DNA of 64,000 nucleotides from Undaria pinnatifida (Eukaryota; Sar; Phaeophyceae; Laminariales; Alariaceae): NCBI GenBank assembly GCA_012845835.1, contig JABAKD010000019.1:5813494-5877493 (forward strand), read 5' to 3'. Position 1 is the first letter of the stretch. The number at the start of each line of letters is the position of its first letter. The notes below the pieces were generated by a model. It was not told the origin of the DNA, ran no database searches, and saw only the letters and a list, made by a program, of their open reading frames with translations. Positions 25,801-36,459 of this stretch are shown in pieces. The position numbers and the translations under genes are program-made.

Positions 25801-28800
25801 CGTTTCCGTCAACCCTAACTGCTTTGCTGCTCTGCTGCTGCTCTGCTGCTGCTCTGCTGCTGCTCTGCTGCTGCTCTGCTGCTGCTCTGCTATTCTGCTT
25901 GCTGCTGACCTTGCTGCCTGCTTTCGTTGCGGCCACCACCTCTGCCACTGCGACGATTACTGCTACTGCCACTGCAGCCATGTAAATGTAATGTCTCGCG
26001 TTCTTGTCGTCTTCCCCGACCCCCGCTATAATTGTAACGCCTTCCGCCCACCCACCTACCCACCCACCCACCCACCCACTCACTCACCTTCCCACCCACC
26101 CCCCTACAGAAGAAGAAGGGGCGGACGAATCTAGATTAGGAAGGCGACGGCCAGGAGGGGGTGGAGGCGGTAGTAGCTCGAGGCGCGGTAGGCCTGACGA
26201 GGAGGAGGAAGAGGAGAAGGAGGAAGAGCAGGAACAGGCGAGGGGGAGGAGGAGGAGGAAAAAGGGTGGGGGTGGAGGCGGCGGTGGCTCGAGGCGCGGT
26301 AGACCTGACGAGGAGGAGGAGGAAGAAGAGGAGGAAGAGGAAGAGGAGGAGGAGGCGAGGGGGAGGGGGAGGAGGAAAAAGGGTAATCGGGGGAGGGGTG
26401 ACTTCGAGGATGACGAGGATGGAGGTGATGATGATGATGACGACGACGACGACGACGACGGGGCTAGCAGGGCCCGACGCATGGTGGAGAAGGTTCGCGG
26501 GGAGGAGGAGGAGGACGAGCATTATGAGCGGGTGAGATTTGTTAGGCTATCGTTGTGGTGTGGGTGCGGATGGGAGAGAGAATAAGAGGGCGAGGGAGGG
26601 AGGGGGCGGGCGGGTTGGGGGGAGGGGGAGGAAGGGAGGGAGGGAGGGAACAAGGGAAGGACCGAGGGACGCGAGGTGGGAAGAAGGGAGGAAGGAATAC
26701 AGGAACGCTCGACATGTGGCGACGCGAAGTATTTATCATTTTTTCATGCGCGCCACACGGGCATATTGCTGTAGCTCTGCGCTTCATGGTGCAGCGCTGT
26801 CGCTATTGTCCGCGGCGTGTGTGGCGAGGCGGGTTATATAGTAGGCGGGTATGTTGTACCCCCCCCCCCCTCCCACCCTCATGTTGATTGTACACTGATT
26901 TTATTTCGATTTTGTCCCTACCGCTTCAGACGAACGAGGCGGGAGACCCTATCGAGCCATTCAACCTTCGAAACGAGCGGGACATGGGCTACTTCGACAC
27001 CAATGGAAATTTCGTTTGGAAGGTGGGTGGCCATTTCTTAGCCCCTTTAGAAATGCACCCGTTTTTTTTTAGGGAAAACCGCTTGGAATTTGAGTGTGGT
27101 GTTTTTGTCGTTTGTAGTAAAAGGGCTTGCCCTGTAGGCGCCCTATCCATTGTACGGCGGTTGGTCACCCTACAGTGCAGCATGGAGGTTCTAGTATTAC
27201 CTCAATAAGGCGTTAACTGTCTTAATGAGTGAATACTGCGTTGGAATTCCTAGTGTTGCTATCCCCGCAGACGTCACAGAGTGCTGCACCGAGACACACG
27301 CTTTGGTGAACGCCACCCTGGCCTTCTGGTGATAGAAAGCGGGTTGTGATGTATCTCTTCTCTCTGAGGGAGGCGGGGTGTGTACTCGGTTTATGCATGG
27401 CCGTAGTCGTATGACCATAGACCCTTGCATCCCTACTATGCCGGGACGGAGCACGTCGGGTTTTCACCAACCAGGCAGACATTGCTTGCACCAAGCGCGA
27501 AGCGCCGTGAGGTGTTCGGCGAGTCGCATGAAGGGCGAAGTGCATCCTTCCAAGAACCGCTCGTAATACGGACTTCGGCTCCTTGTGTCTACTTTCTTGC
27601 TTGTGGGTAACAGCGCCAATGAATTACTTTGTTTTCTGGTGTAACCACTCCAGAGACAGCAGTGGGTATTACTATGTATCTGCCTCGAGGGTGCCTTACC
27701 ATATAGAAGGGGGGGGGGTTGGGGGCAGCAGAGGAGAGATGTTTGGTACTGATGTGGAGGCGCGAATAGGCCGTGAATAGGGCGGATGCCGCCCTGAATA
27801 GGGCCTTAACCGCCTTATATAGGGCCCAGCTCTATATATGACGGTGTGGAGGTGCGAAAGGGTCGTGAATAAGGCGGATACCGTCCTGGATAGGGTCGTA
27901 ATCGCCTTATGTAGGGACCAGCTGTATATAGGGTGGCAGTCGCCCAATTTAGGGTTCTTGTCGTGTAAGCTGATTTTGGCCGCCTTATCTCGAGTGGCTG
28001 CCTTGTTCTGACCGCCTTGTATAGGCCCCACTGCCCCATTGCTGTGCCACTGCTGTGGTTTACTTGGGCGAAACCAATGTACATTCACTCGAACTTTCGC
28101 GCCGATTCACAGCCGCCTTGTATAGGCATGCTGCTAATATTAATAGTATACTGTTAGTATACTAACGGTACTAGTAGTATACTAATAGTACCAATAGAAC
28201 ACCAATAGTACTGATAGTAGGGTAAAGGCGCACCAGTTTTTGTCTAATACGACTCCTCGCTTGAGGAGGTCTATACTATTAATAGTATGAATATACTATT
28301 ACTAGTATACCCTTCTGAGGCAAAAACTGTTTTTTAAGTAAACTGAAAGTCCAACTTATACTGCTGTTCGTACTAATAGTACTAATAGTATACTAACGGT
28401 ACTAATAATAATAGTACACTGTCACAGTACTAATAGTAGTACCAGGTATACTATTAGTGTACTATTTGTACTAATGGTACTAATAGCATACTTATAGTAC
28501 TAGACTAATAGTATACTACCAGGTAGAGTCTAATGGTACTATCAAATAATAGCATACTATTAGTACTTATAGTGCCTATTACTACTATTAGTAATACTCT
28601 ATTAGCACTAATAGTATGCTATTAGTACCATTAGTATACTAGAAATACTATCAGTACTATTAGTACTAAGTACTACTCCGTATATAGTACTAATATTATA
28701 CTAATAGTACCAAAAGTACACCATTAGTACCGATAGCACGGTAGGGGCGCACCGTTTTTTTTCTATTAATAGTACTACTCCTCACTTGAGGCGGTCTATA

Positions 28801-31800
28801 CTACTAATAGTATTACATATGGTACTATTAACAACAACATACCCCTCTGAGGCAAAAACTGTTTTTGTGAGTGAACTGAAAGTCCAACTCGATAAGCAGA
28901 CTCATGGTCTAGGTATACAAAACGTTAATATTGCAGACAAAAAATGGCATTCCGACCACATTGCGTTAAGGGTCCCCGTCATTAATCCAGCTTGTTGTTG
29001 TTGTTTGTTGTTGTTGTTGTTGTGATATCTGCTACCTCTATCGTCATGTTATGGCACGGCCTTGGCAGGCCGGTAATTACCTCACAATAGGTGATTTTGT
29101 CCGTTTTCTTATTGTTGGGGTGGCGTTTCGTATTCGGGATACATATTAAATGGGATGGGCATGGCCCCTTCCTGTTCAGATCTCATCACGAATAGTGCTG
29201 CTTCTCTCCAACTCCTGGACTTACTCGAAAGTGAGCAGCACCAAGGACATGCTTAATTGGCAGACCTGCTAGTGGGTACTCTGTATTACACCCTCACAGT
29301 GACACACGTTTGTAATTCTCGTGCCCTTTCTGTTGATCTGTGGCGGCGGCAACGGACATTTCCAGAAAGAGGAGGATGAGCGAGATGCGTGGCTCGCGGA
29401 GATGGACGAAGGAGCCATGGAGGAGGCCATTGGTGCCGCCAGCACGAGGTAAGAAAACGAAAATAAAAGGAGAGAAAGAAGGCAATACGCTTTTTTTTTT
29501 CAACAATAGCAACGCTCTTAGTAAATCGCGATCTTTCGTTTAATGTTGTTATTATAGGTGTGTAGTGATGTTATTTTGTAGGAATCGACTTTGTTGCGTT
29601 TAACATGTTTATGAACCCTTTTGTATCTTAGAGGGAAAACGTTGACGAATACAACTGATTGTTGTGTGCAGCATCCTTCGCACGAATCAACCCGGGCTGC
29701 TATTAAGTAGATTAGCTGACGAGGGTTTTACTGTCGAACTAATGCAAGCACCTTTAATACACGCGCATAGCTTGCACTACCGTGAGCTGCTCGCTGGGAC
29801 CATGATATGAACGCGCATATGCCGTGTTTTGTCGCTGTGCATGAGCCCCAAAAAGGCTTGAAAGTATAGGGCTAGACTGCCAGGTTTGTTTTAGAAGCGG
29901 GCCCCTTCGCGTGCGCTGACGTTGGTTTGTGTATTTCTCTTCCTCCACACGGAGAGGACGAATGGTAATGCCGGCTGCGTCAAAAGCATCCATTAGATTG
30001 AGCAGTTAGTGCAGAGGGCGGGGGGTTACACAGTCCCGGTAACACGCCTTGCCTCGGTAAAAAGGGGCGAGGGGTTAAACTGTCCCCTGTACTAAAAACG
30101 CCTTCTTCGTCATGCTTTCGTCCTCAAAACCAGGCGTGCAACACTTGCGTGCTTACCTCTGGTAGTTTGGACACACGCCTCCGGCGACGGGAACCCCCGC
30201 CCCCCATTAAGAACACCAATTTACGGCCGAGATCGGGAAACCCAAGGCTACCGCTGCCGCCGCCACGCTGCCACTTGCAATGCGGAATCATCGACCCCCC
30301 CCACCCCCTAAGCTCTCACGACTACAACCATGCTTGATAACGAGTACCCCCCCCCCGAGCGCCCAAATGTTTGAGTTGTCTCTATTAGAAGTAGGAACGG
30401 TGCTCCGTCTCGACAGGGGTGCGTGGTCATTTGATAAGGCAAGCCACAAATGAGTACCCCCCCCCCCCCGCCCCCCCCAGGCGTCCCTGTTAGTAGTAGG
30501 AATGGTGCTCCATCTCGAAAGGGATGCGTGGTCAATGGTAAAGTGGCTAAGGCAAGCAACAAATTTGTACGCCTTCCCCCCCCGCCCTCCGTTGAAAACG
30601 CCAATTTTATCGGTCGAGAGCAGGAAGCCCGCTGCAGACGCCGACGGCACGGCGGCATCATCGACCGCCGACCCTCTCAGCAGTGGCGTCGACCCCCTGT
30701 CCCTCATGGGTACGGCGGAGATGAGGGAGGCCTTGATCCCGCTGCTGCTAGAGGAGGAGACAGTGATCCAGGCTTTAAGGAGGCTGGGGAAGAGCCGGGG
30801 GAAGGGCGGTGGGGGTGGGGGTGGGAGCGCTACTGGTGGTGCTGCTGGTGGTGCTGCTGCGCCACGGGGACGACTAACAGGGTACGTTCTTTTCAGGGCG
30901 TTCATTTACCCAGTTTTCTTAGCGCCGGGACACAAAAGTAGACTAACTCAATTAAATGTGAGAAGGTGAAAGCAAATACTACGGAGTATAAGGAAGGAGC
31001 GCGCGCGGCAAGGGGGGGCGTCTCGCTGGTAATGTTGCTGCTGATGCAAAGGCTGTTTTATAGTACCCAGACCGATTTATCTCAACTGCCGCGTGGCAGC
31101 CATAGCTGTTTCAACCCGCGGCTATTGCTCCTACCCCGCCGCATGTAATGACTCTCCGCCCCTTCTCTTCTGTCCCCCCCTCCGTCCCCCCCTCCCCTCC
31201 CTCCATTCCGGCTCTGTACAGTGGCTCGAAAAAAAGGAACGCCGCCGCGGCGTTAGGCGTCGGGATAGGGGAGCTGACAAAAGAGCAAAGCGGCAAAGCC
31301 GGCGCAATGGCAAATGGTACTGAACAAACGAATGACGATACCGATGACGTCATGGGCGACGACGCCAACGGCGGGGTGGGGGGTGGAGGCGACGCGGGGA
31401 GCTCGACTGGGGAGGAGGTGGTGGCGGCGGTCGAGGGGGGAGGGGAAGCTGCGGTGGAGGCGGAGAAGAAGCGAAAAGGAGATTTTGGGCGCTTGACAGA
31501 GCTTGCGGACGCCCTGTTACAAGCGGGGCAGCACGACGTGTACCAGCAGACGAGAGAGGATTTGGAGGAGGCGGCAGAGGCGGCGGCGGCTCGGGCGTCG
31601 TCCTCGGGTGAGCCTTGGCCGGGGGCGGGGCGGGGAGTGCGGTGCGTTGCCTGCCTTAGTCATTTGACCATTGACCACGCATCCTTTTCGAAGAGAAACA
31701 CCGTTCCTGTTCCTAATAAACGACTCCTCCAACGCTTGGGTGCTCACTACGTTTTTGCATGTATTACGTAAGGACGTTTTGGTTGTTTTGTCCCCTTCCT

Positions 31801-34368
31801 GTTTCGCATACATAACAGCGGTCACCGCTTGCACTGACAGCGACCAATTACTTTCTGAGTTTGCGGGATTTTTCGGTACTGGTATGTGTGGGTTTTATGT
31901 TGGCGTGTTTCGGTTCGAGCTTCTCACCCGACTATATATTGTGAGGGTTGGGTTAGTTGCGGTGTCTGGATGCTCTCTGATTCCTAGTTTTCGCCTCTGT
32001 TTTGTATGCCTCTACCTATGGCTTTCTCTCTCGCTCGTATTCCGCTCTTAGTCAGTTGCTTCGCGCCTAGTTTATCATATTTACAGCTCCACGTCCGCCA
32101 AGTCATTTGCGGCACTGTTTTTTTTTTTTTTTTGCACACTTCTACTTTCCAGCTTCTGGACCAGCCGTGGTCACGGGTGTCGTCCCTTCTCCCCCCCGGT
32201 TCTTGCCTTCAATTTTTATCGCGCATAGGGTTCAGCAATCCCACTGCTCGTCGATTTTTATCGAGTGTTGCTAACTCACGCCCTCGCGCTTGCCGCAAGT
32301 CAATTTGTCACAAGAAAAAGTCAGTCCCCACGAATTTATACGAGTATGCACTCGGGGGGATTCGAACTCACGAAACTGACCTATACCAGGCTCGAGGATA
32401 ACCTGATACGCCACCGGGGCGACCGGACGTACTGTATGTAGTGTCAACTATCTGGTATCTGGTATTTGTGAGTAAATGCGAGAAACTTATACACGTAGAC
32501 CCTACGCACAATTTTTTTATAATTTTATTTGCCATCCGACGACGTGCACAGCGTGAGCTTCAAACACAACAAATGACTATATACTTCAACTTTTGCGGGA
32601 GACTATGATGCTATGTATCTGTTTTGAGACATTCACACGAGCCTGGTACGAGTTAGTGGTGGCGTTTGACGCCGCCCATAGTCTACCAATGATAGTATTG
32701 ATCGTAACTTTGTTGAGGTGTTAATACCTGTTTCTACGAGCCAATCGTATTTCTAGTTACCGGCGGCGCCTAAAAATCGGGGCTCTTTTCCAGCCTCGGG
32801 TGCCCGATTTTCCATTTCCCGTGTCCCCACCCGACGACCGGATCTCCCAAAAATCGCATGTTTAATTTTGGGACGCACCCATACCATCATCCAACGACAG
32901 CTTAACAATCTTGTTGGGTTGGGTTGGGTTGGGTTTTGGGTTGGGTTTTTGGTTTTGGTTTGGGTTGGGTTCGGGTTGGGGTTGGGTCGGTTTGGGTTGG
33001 GTTGGGTTTGGGTCGGGTTGGTTTTGGGTTGGGTTTTGGGTTGGGTTGGGTTGGGTTTGAGATTTTCCTACTACCCAACAACGCTCACAGTTGACGACAA
33101 CAGTTACAAAATATCCACCAGCGTGAATTCCTAGCGAGAGCTAATGTATCTTGCTGGCATTCGACACCGCCTATGACGTGTTTTCACCCCAGGAGCGTAC
33201 TTTGGGGGGGCGATGGGGGGCCAGCAGCAGCTGCAGCAAATGCAACAGCAGAGGTGGATGCAGGCACAGATGCAGCAATCGCAAGCGTTGGAAGCGGCGG
33301 GGGCGGGGGCGGGGGGGGACAGCGCGTACTTCGAGTACAGGGGGAAGGACGGAAACGTCCACGGCCCCTATGGGGTTTCGCAGATGCGAGGGTGGGCGGA
33401 ACAGGCGAGTAACCCCTTATCCCCCCCCCCCCCTCACCGAAAGAGGATTAGAGAGGCAAAAAAATAGCATGTAGGATATCGAAAAAACGTATTGAGCGCC
33501 GAAATGTTTGGGCAGGTGTCTATGTTAGGAGTAGGAACGGGGCTCCATCTCAAAAGGGATGCGTGGTCAATGGCGAAGTGGTGACCAAGGCAAGCAACAA
33601 ATGAGTATGACCGCCAGCTCACTCTTTCTCGCCATTGTGAGGATGCGGGGGGCTCTGTGGTGTTACACACTCCGGCTATGCATGATGATGATTTCACCCC
33701 CCCCGCCCCCCCCCCCCCAGCACACCAGCACGTGGTGCACGCGGTGTCTGCCTCGTCGGTGAAATCCCGACCTGCTCCGTCCGGTATCGTAGGGATGCGA
33801 GATTCAATGGTCTTGAGACTACGGCTATGCCTAAATTGAGCCCCCTCCCCCCGAATACCCCCCCGCCCCCCCCGTCGCCGCCGCCCCATCCACCGTATGA
33901 TTATCCACCACTGACGATGAACCATTGATCATCAACCATGCGCGAGTGACCATTGGTCTTTGGCTGTAACCCGCCGGCCAGTCCTCGTCTACGATCTTCC
34001 TTCGGCCAATAATCAGTCGCCATTCACCATTGCCCATCGACCGATGACCGTTGAGAACTGGCTTTGCCCCGTCTCCCACGGACCGTCAACCAATGACCGT
34101 TGATCATCAACTATTGACCATCGACCGTTGACCAATCACCACCGCTGACCTTGGTTTTGCCGCCCCGTCGCTCTCCCCTTTTACGGTTACAGGGGTATTT
34201 TGATGGTGACCAGGCGGTCATGATGAGAAAGGTCAAGACCTCTGCCGGAAAGGTGAGTGCGTCCAATCACACAAACGTACCGGCCCTCTGATAAGATGCC
34301 GATACATTGGTTTTTAGTTTTTTGGCTAGTTTTTTTTTCAAGAGGGTGTGTCCTATACTACCTGGTAC

Positions 34369-34414
<46 letters not shown>

Positions 34415-34488
34415 CGGCAGTAGTAGTGGTAGTCGTAGTAGTAGTCGTAGTAGTATTAGTAGTAGTAGTAGTGGTAGTAGTAGTAGTG

Positions 34489-34579
<91 letters not shown>

Positions 34580-35405
34580 CAGTAGCAGCAGCAGCATCAG
34601 CATCATCATCAGCAGCAGTAGCAGAAGTAGCCCGGCAAGAGGTTTGGCTTATTATTCGCTCGAGGCTATTACTATTGCGTGGAGACAGTTGTTGGGCCTG
34701 AGGCAGTCGGTGGCAGTCTCTCATGGCCCGCATTCTCTACTACGCTTTTTTTTAGGATGTAGCCTGTTTCCTTTTGTTAAACGTTTGGCGGTTCGTTAAT
34801 TCCAACTCGTACGAACGTTTGCTTATGTCCGAGTGCTCGCTTGTTTCTTGTAGACTGTTTGCATTTGTTCTGCAGATATGAATGTTCGCTCCTTCGTTTT
34901 TGTTAACTCTAACGGACGTGTAGTTGTGTTCGTTTGTTCGTTTTTTTTTTTTTCATGATGGCTCATTTTTCGCAACTCTTAAACGTGTGTAATACTTGAT
35001 ACGTAGAAGCATGTGCTTACGTTCGTCTGTATTTATTTTTGTTTGAACTTATTTTCGTTTTGTCCCGTTCTTTCTTTGTGTCCTCCCTTGTTTTCTCCCC
35101 CGCCACGTTTTTGCTATTTTAAGGCGCCTGCCGCCGGCTATGCTTCCAACACCACCGCAGGCGGTGCCTCGGCTGGGGCTGCAGGGGAATCGTCCCCTGC
35201 CGCGGCGACGCCGCCAACCAACGCCGATCTCATGGCGGACTTAGACGACGATGATGACGAAGAACAGGAGGAAGTAGCCAAAACCAAACCGGGCGGGGGT
35301 AGCGAGGGCGCTCCCGGTGGTGCTGATGGGGGTACGGCAGCGGTAGCGACGGATGGTGCGGAGGAATGGGTGCTTTCCGACAATATAGACTGGTCCTCGC
35401 ACTGA
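17925..35405 (+). CDS. CD2BP2: GYF-domain protein of the CD2BP2/Lin1/Snu40 family, nine exons
   Basis: Spliceosomal U5 snRNP assembly factor by family. Exons: 17925-18027, 26110-26531, 26930-27022, 29366-29448, 30624-30881, 31222-31607, 33193-33404, 34193-34252, 35124-35405. All eight junctions keep phase, giving about 632 residues and a TGA stop. The N-terminus has the KRKVRF motif seen at the start of CD2BP2. It is followed by Glu/Asp- and Arg/Gly-rich tracts (exon 2), the PFNLRNE...GYFD segment (exon 3), the DAWLAEMDE segment (exon 4), the IQALRRLGK segment (exon 5) and HDVYQQTRE (exon 6). The GYF domain spans exons 7-9: GPYGVSQMRGW, then GYFDGDQAV, with the C-terminus ending NIDWSSH. The acidic and Gly-rich linkers make it longer than human CD2BP2 (about 340 residues). 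Intron 1 (8.1 kb) holds a copia-like element, and intron 7 has a GC donor. Exons 3-9 are secure; exon 1 rests on the motif, an ATG and a matching phase-1 GTGAGA donor. Confidence 0.88.
18470..18560 (-). repeat. Second copy of the copia gag leader
   Basis: Matches 23205-23300, the leader and first codons of the copia-like element, including GTAGAGTCCAAGCCCGGATG and GACAGAGAGGAGAGG. It points the same way and lies just left of the inverted repeat. It looks like the start of a second, truncated element, with diverged sequence continuing to about 18.08 kb. Confidence 0.7.
18561..19006. repeat. 446-bp inverted repeat with almost no spacer
   Basis: The left arm from 18561 (CGCCAGCTAA) pairs with the right arm ending at 19006 (TTAGCTGGCG). 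GAGTATGCC at 18632-18640 mirrors GGCATACTC at 18927-18935. The centre is near 18783 with a loop of about ten bases. Arms are similar but not identical. Both strands carry long open frames giving the same peptide type (start MPKSTS, then TTEDA and MAGG), one from each arm. It abuts the copia-like remnant on its right. It could fold into a cruciform or give a hairpin RNA as part of intron 1. Confidence 0.9.
19909..20331 (-). other. Integrase core of the copia-like element, catalytic triad broken
   Basis: Open frame with FVDLSGP (first catalytic Asp), DNFSRYTWVHFM, PSNGSGELRGG at the second Asp position, and FNGVAERALGLIE with the catalytic Glu. The second Asp is absent, so strand transfer is not expected. 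The upstream HHCC zinc-binding part lies across the in-frame TAG near 20432. Confidence 0.8.
21035..21193 (-). other. Triplicated CCHC zinc-knuckle region of the copia-like gag
   Basis: Two intact CX2CX4HX4C knuckles (CYRCGKKGHWRVNC and CTRCNGRGHAADVC) flank a third, degenerate unit in which the first Cys, the His and the last Cys are replaced. The knuckles would bind the element's RNA. Most copia gags carry one, so this looks like local triplication followed by decay. Confidence 0.8.
21600..21930. repeat. Short tandem repeats splitting the gag region
   Basis: Repeated GGAACTTCTGGAAGTTCTGT-type units alternate with CATACCCGTACCC-type units, roughly 45-70 bases per cycle, about six cycles. 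The core GAACTTCTGGAAGTTC is a perfect palindrome. The array sits between the UBN2-like segment and the zinc knuckles, where no copia domain is expected, so it is an insertion or expansion within the dead element. Confidence 0.75.
22560..23060 (-). repeat. Tandem duplication in gag with CAG tracts
   Basis: Two near-identical units of about 285 bases encode the same ITHAMREMMAEFIRNNG segment and a downstream Ala run. Each unit has its own CAG tract (near 22600-22640 and 22850-22900), which probably mediated the duplication. Confidence 0.8.
23520..24190. repeat. Two GGGTC-rich minisatellite blocks
   Basis: Units of GGGTC recur at 23520-23830 and 24055-24190, mixed with longer units containing GGTTTTGATATCTCA-type stretches. 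Inside CD2BP2 intron 1. No gene is visible here. Confidence 0.75.
24270..24990. mobile_element. Possible non-autonomous DNA element with repeated AGTCGAAAA/TTTTCGACT ends
   Basis: Hairpin-forming pairs of GTCGAAAA and TTTTCGAC occur near 24307-24333 and several times in 24825-24970. They bracket about 500 bases with open frames of no known family. The inverted ends suggest a MITE-like element or nested copies of one. No transposase was recognised, and no target-site duplication was confirmed. Confidence 0.4.
25820..25895 (+). repeat. CTCTGCTGCTG microsatellite
   Basis: Repeated CTCTGCTGCTG units shortly before exon 2 of the CD2BP2-like gene. The antisense frame gives Gln/Ala/Arg runs that are not a protein. 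Confidence 0.85.
27377..27705 (+). repeat. Family of ~350-bp elements starting at a G tract, copy A
   Basis: Starts GTGTACTCGGTTTATGCATG after a G-rich stretch and contains GCCGGGACGGAGCACGTCGG, CTTGCACCAAGCGCGAAGCG and CCAGAGACAGCAGTGGGTAT. Near-identical copies lie at 45361-45716 and 47572-47941 (-). The frame across it is open but matches no known protein. In intron 3 of the CD2BP2-like gene. Confidence 0.85.
28130..28890. repeat. AT-rich ACTAATAGTA repeats with a duplicated 140-bp block
   Basis: Palindromic units of the type ACTATTAGTAC fill most of the stretch. A longer block (GGCGCACC, then TCTATACTA, then CTGAGGCAAAAACTG, then GAACTGAAAGTCCAAC) occurs at about 28215-28360 and again at 28740-28895, so the array plus block was duplicated. 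Lies in intron 3 of the CD2BP2-like gene. Confidence 0.8.
30361..30570 (+). repeat. 95-bp dispersed repeat, two tandem copies
   Basis: Copies at about 30361-30458 and 30481-30570 share AGTAGGAACGGTGCTCC, AGGGATGCGTGGTCA and AAGGCAAGC. Further copies lie at 31639-31745 (-), 33499-33607 (+) and 42893-42958 (-). Four of the five are in introns of the CD2BP2-like gene. Confidence 0.8.
31639..31745 (-). repeat. 95-bp dispersed repeat copy
   Basis: Reverse-orientation copy of the family at 30361-30570, starting about 30 bases after the exon 6 donor. Shares TGACCACGCATCC and GCCTTAGTCAT. Confidence 0.75.
32118..32426 (-). mobile_element. SINE-like element, copy 2, with poly(A) tail
   Basis: On the minus strand the head reads CCCCGGTGGCGTATCAGGTT, with B-box GAGTTCGAATCCCCCC. 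The body contains GACCACGGCTGGTCCAGAAG, and a run of about 16 A residues closes the 3' end. Lies in CD2BP2 intron 6, antisense to the gene. The poly(A) tail supports spread by retroposition. Confidence 0.8.
32910..33060 (+). repeat. GGGTT-type minisatellite in CD2BP2 intron 6
   Basis: Degenerate TTGGG/TTTGGG units for about 150 bases. G-rich on the sense strand, so the intron RNA could form quadruplex-like structures. The unit is not a regular telomere repeat. Confidence 0.85.
33499..33607 (+). repeat. 95-bp dispersed repeat copy
   Basis: Forward copy of the same family in the GC-AG intron, about 95 bases after the exon 7 donor. Shares GTAGGAACGGGGCTCC and GGGATGCGTGGTCAATGG. Confidence 0.75.
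33755..33855 (-). repeat. End fragment of the ~350-bp element
   Basis: GTGAAATCCCGACC, TCGTAGGGATGCGAGA and GACTACGGCTATGC match the family's G-tract end in reverse orientation, followed by a C-rich run. In the GC-AG intron of the CD2BP2-like gene. Confidence 0.6.
33850..34150 (+). repeat. Repeated GACCGTTGACCAT-type units upstream of GYF exon 8
   Basis: Short units such as ACCATTGACCATCG recur irregularly, including many Watson-Crick complementary neighbours. No coding content. It fills most of the GC-AG intron. Confidence 0.65.
34369..34620 (+). repeat. Long (TAG)n tract in CD2BP2 intron 8
   Basis: About 200 bases of nearly uninterrupted GTA repeats with a few GGC, CGT and GCA variants, beginning about 115 bases after exon 8. 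It generates false poly-Ser, poly-Val and poly-Thr frames. Confidence 0.95.
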
Positions 35406-35665
35406 AGAGAGCGGACAGGCGAAGTATAGCGGGTAGCGAGTAATCATGGGGGGGGTGAGTGTTTTCCGACCATTTGGGCTGGCCCTCGCACTGAAAGAGC
35501 GAACGGACGAAGGGGTTTGGGGTAGAGTTAGGCTTCAAGGGGCGACGAAGGCGGTATCAGCAGCAGCGACTGACGATGCCGAGGCATGCGTTCTTTCCGA
35601 CTTTCCGACTTTCCGACAATATAGACTGGTGTTTGCACTGAACGAGCGAACACACGAAGGCTTGC
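35331..35665 (+). repeat. End of the CD2BP2 last exon copied twice downstream
   Basis: The coding end (TTTCCGACAATATAGACTGG, then TCGCACTGA) recurs at about 35452-35513 (TTTCCGACCATTTGGGCTGG) and 35540-35665. The second copy also includes the upstream part matching GTAGCGACGGATGGTGCGGAG in degenerate form and contains TTTCCGACT three times. These lie after the stop, so they are 3' UTR or flanking DNA. Confidence 0.75.
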
Positions 35666-36459
35666 TAGCCGTCGAGGCGAATTGACCGAGAGAAATGGAG
35701 GTCGTCGAAGAGATGACGAAACGCAGCGATAAATAGGAAGTGGAAATATCTCTGTGCTTGGACGCCGGCGCTTTTGTTCATTGTCGCCTGTTAAGTTACC
35801 GCGTGGTAGTATAGGCACTCGTAGCGCGGCTTGCACACCTGGTGCATAGGTACTCGTAGAGCGGCTTGCCCACCTGTACCTGTCAACCATTGTCTGCATG
35901 TCTGTACGCCTTCGGGAGTCTATGCAGAACATATTTACTGCGGCGGCGGCGGTGGTGGTGGTAGAGTGGCGGAGGTGGTGGAGGTGGGAATGACCATAGG
36001 GGTCTCTTTGTTCTGGTGTCGTTATTCGTGGCAGGGTTGTTTTGGTTCGCTTCTGAAACGTTTGCGGAGAGTGTCGCGGAATAACATGCAGCGGAGAAGA
36101 ACGATCACGCGCGCTGTGGTTTCCTTGTGCATCTCGGTCGGGCAGCTATCTATTTGGCAGCGTGGCTCCAGAACTACAGCAAAACAACTATATTGCTCAG
36201 TGTAAGGGGTTGGTCTGTCACTAGTACCGTCGAGCTATCCGTCCGACGGTGCGTCTGACCGTTCGGAAAATCTAATGTCATCAAACGGTATACCGGTGCT
36301 TTCTACGCCGAGATCAAGGTGTATTTCTATAGTAAAATCCGTTCACACGGCAAAAACAAACGTTTTTTACGTCACCCCGACTGAAGTTTTCACGGTATAC
36401 CGTTTTCTGGCCGAAGTTGCATGGGGAGTGGAAGTGTCGTAATTGCCATGCCTAATTTC

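Noticed and set aside
26110-26531. Exon 2 of the CD2BP2-like gene as mere low complexity
   Set aside because: It looks repetitive, but it has a proper acceptor and donor, keeps phase with both neighbours, and matches the acidic linker expected in this family, so it was kept as coding.
32868-33134. Telomere-like GGGTT repeat
   Set aside because: Irregular unit and an intronic position between secure exons of the CD2BP2-like gene; not a telomere.
34257-34799. 180-codon poly-Ser frame and poly-Val/Thr/Leu companions
   Set aside because: Produced by the (TAG)n tract in an intron.
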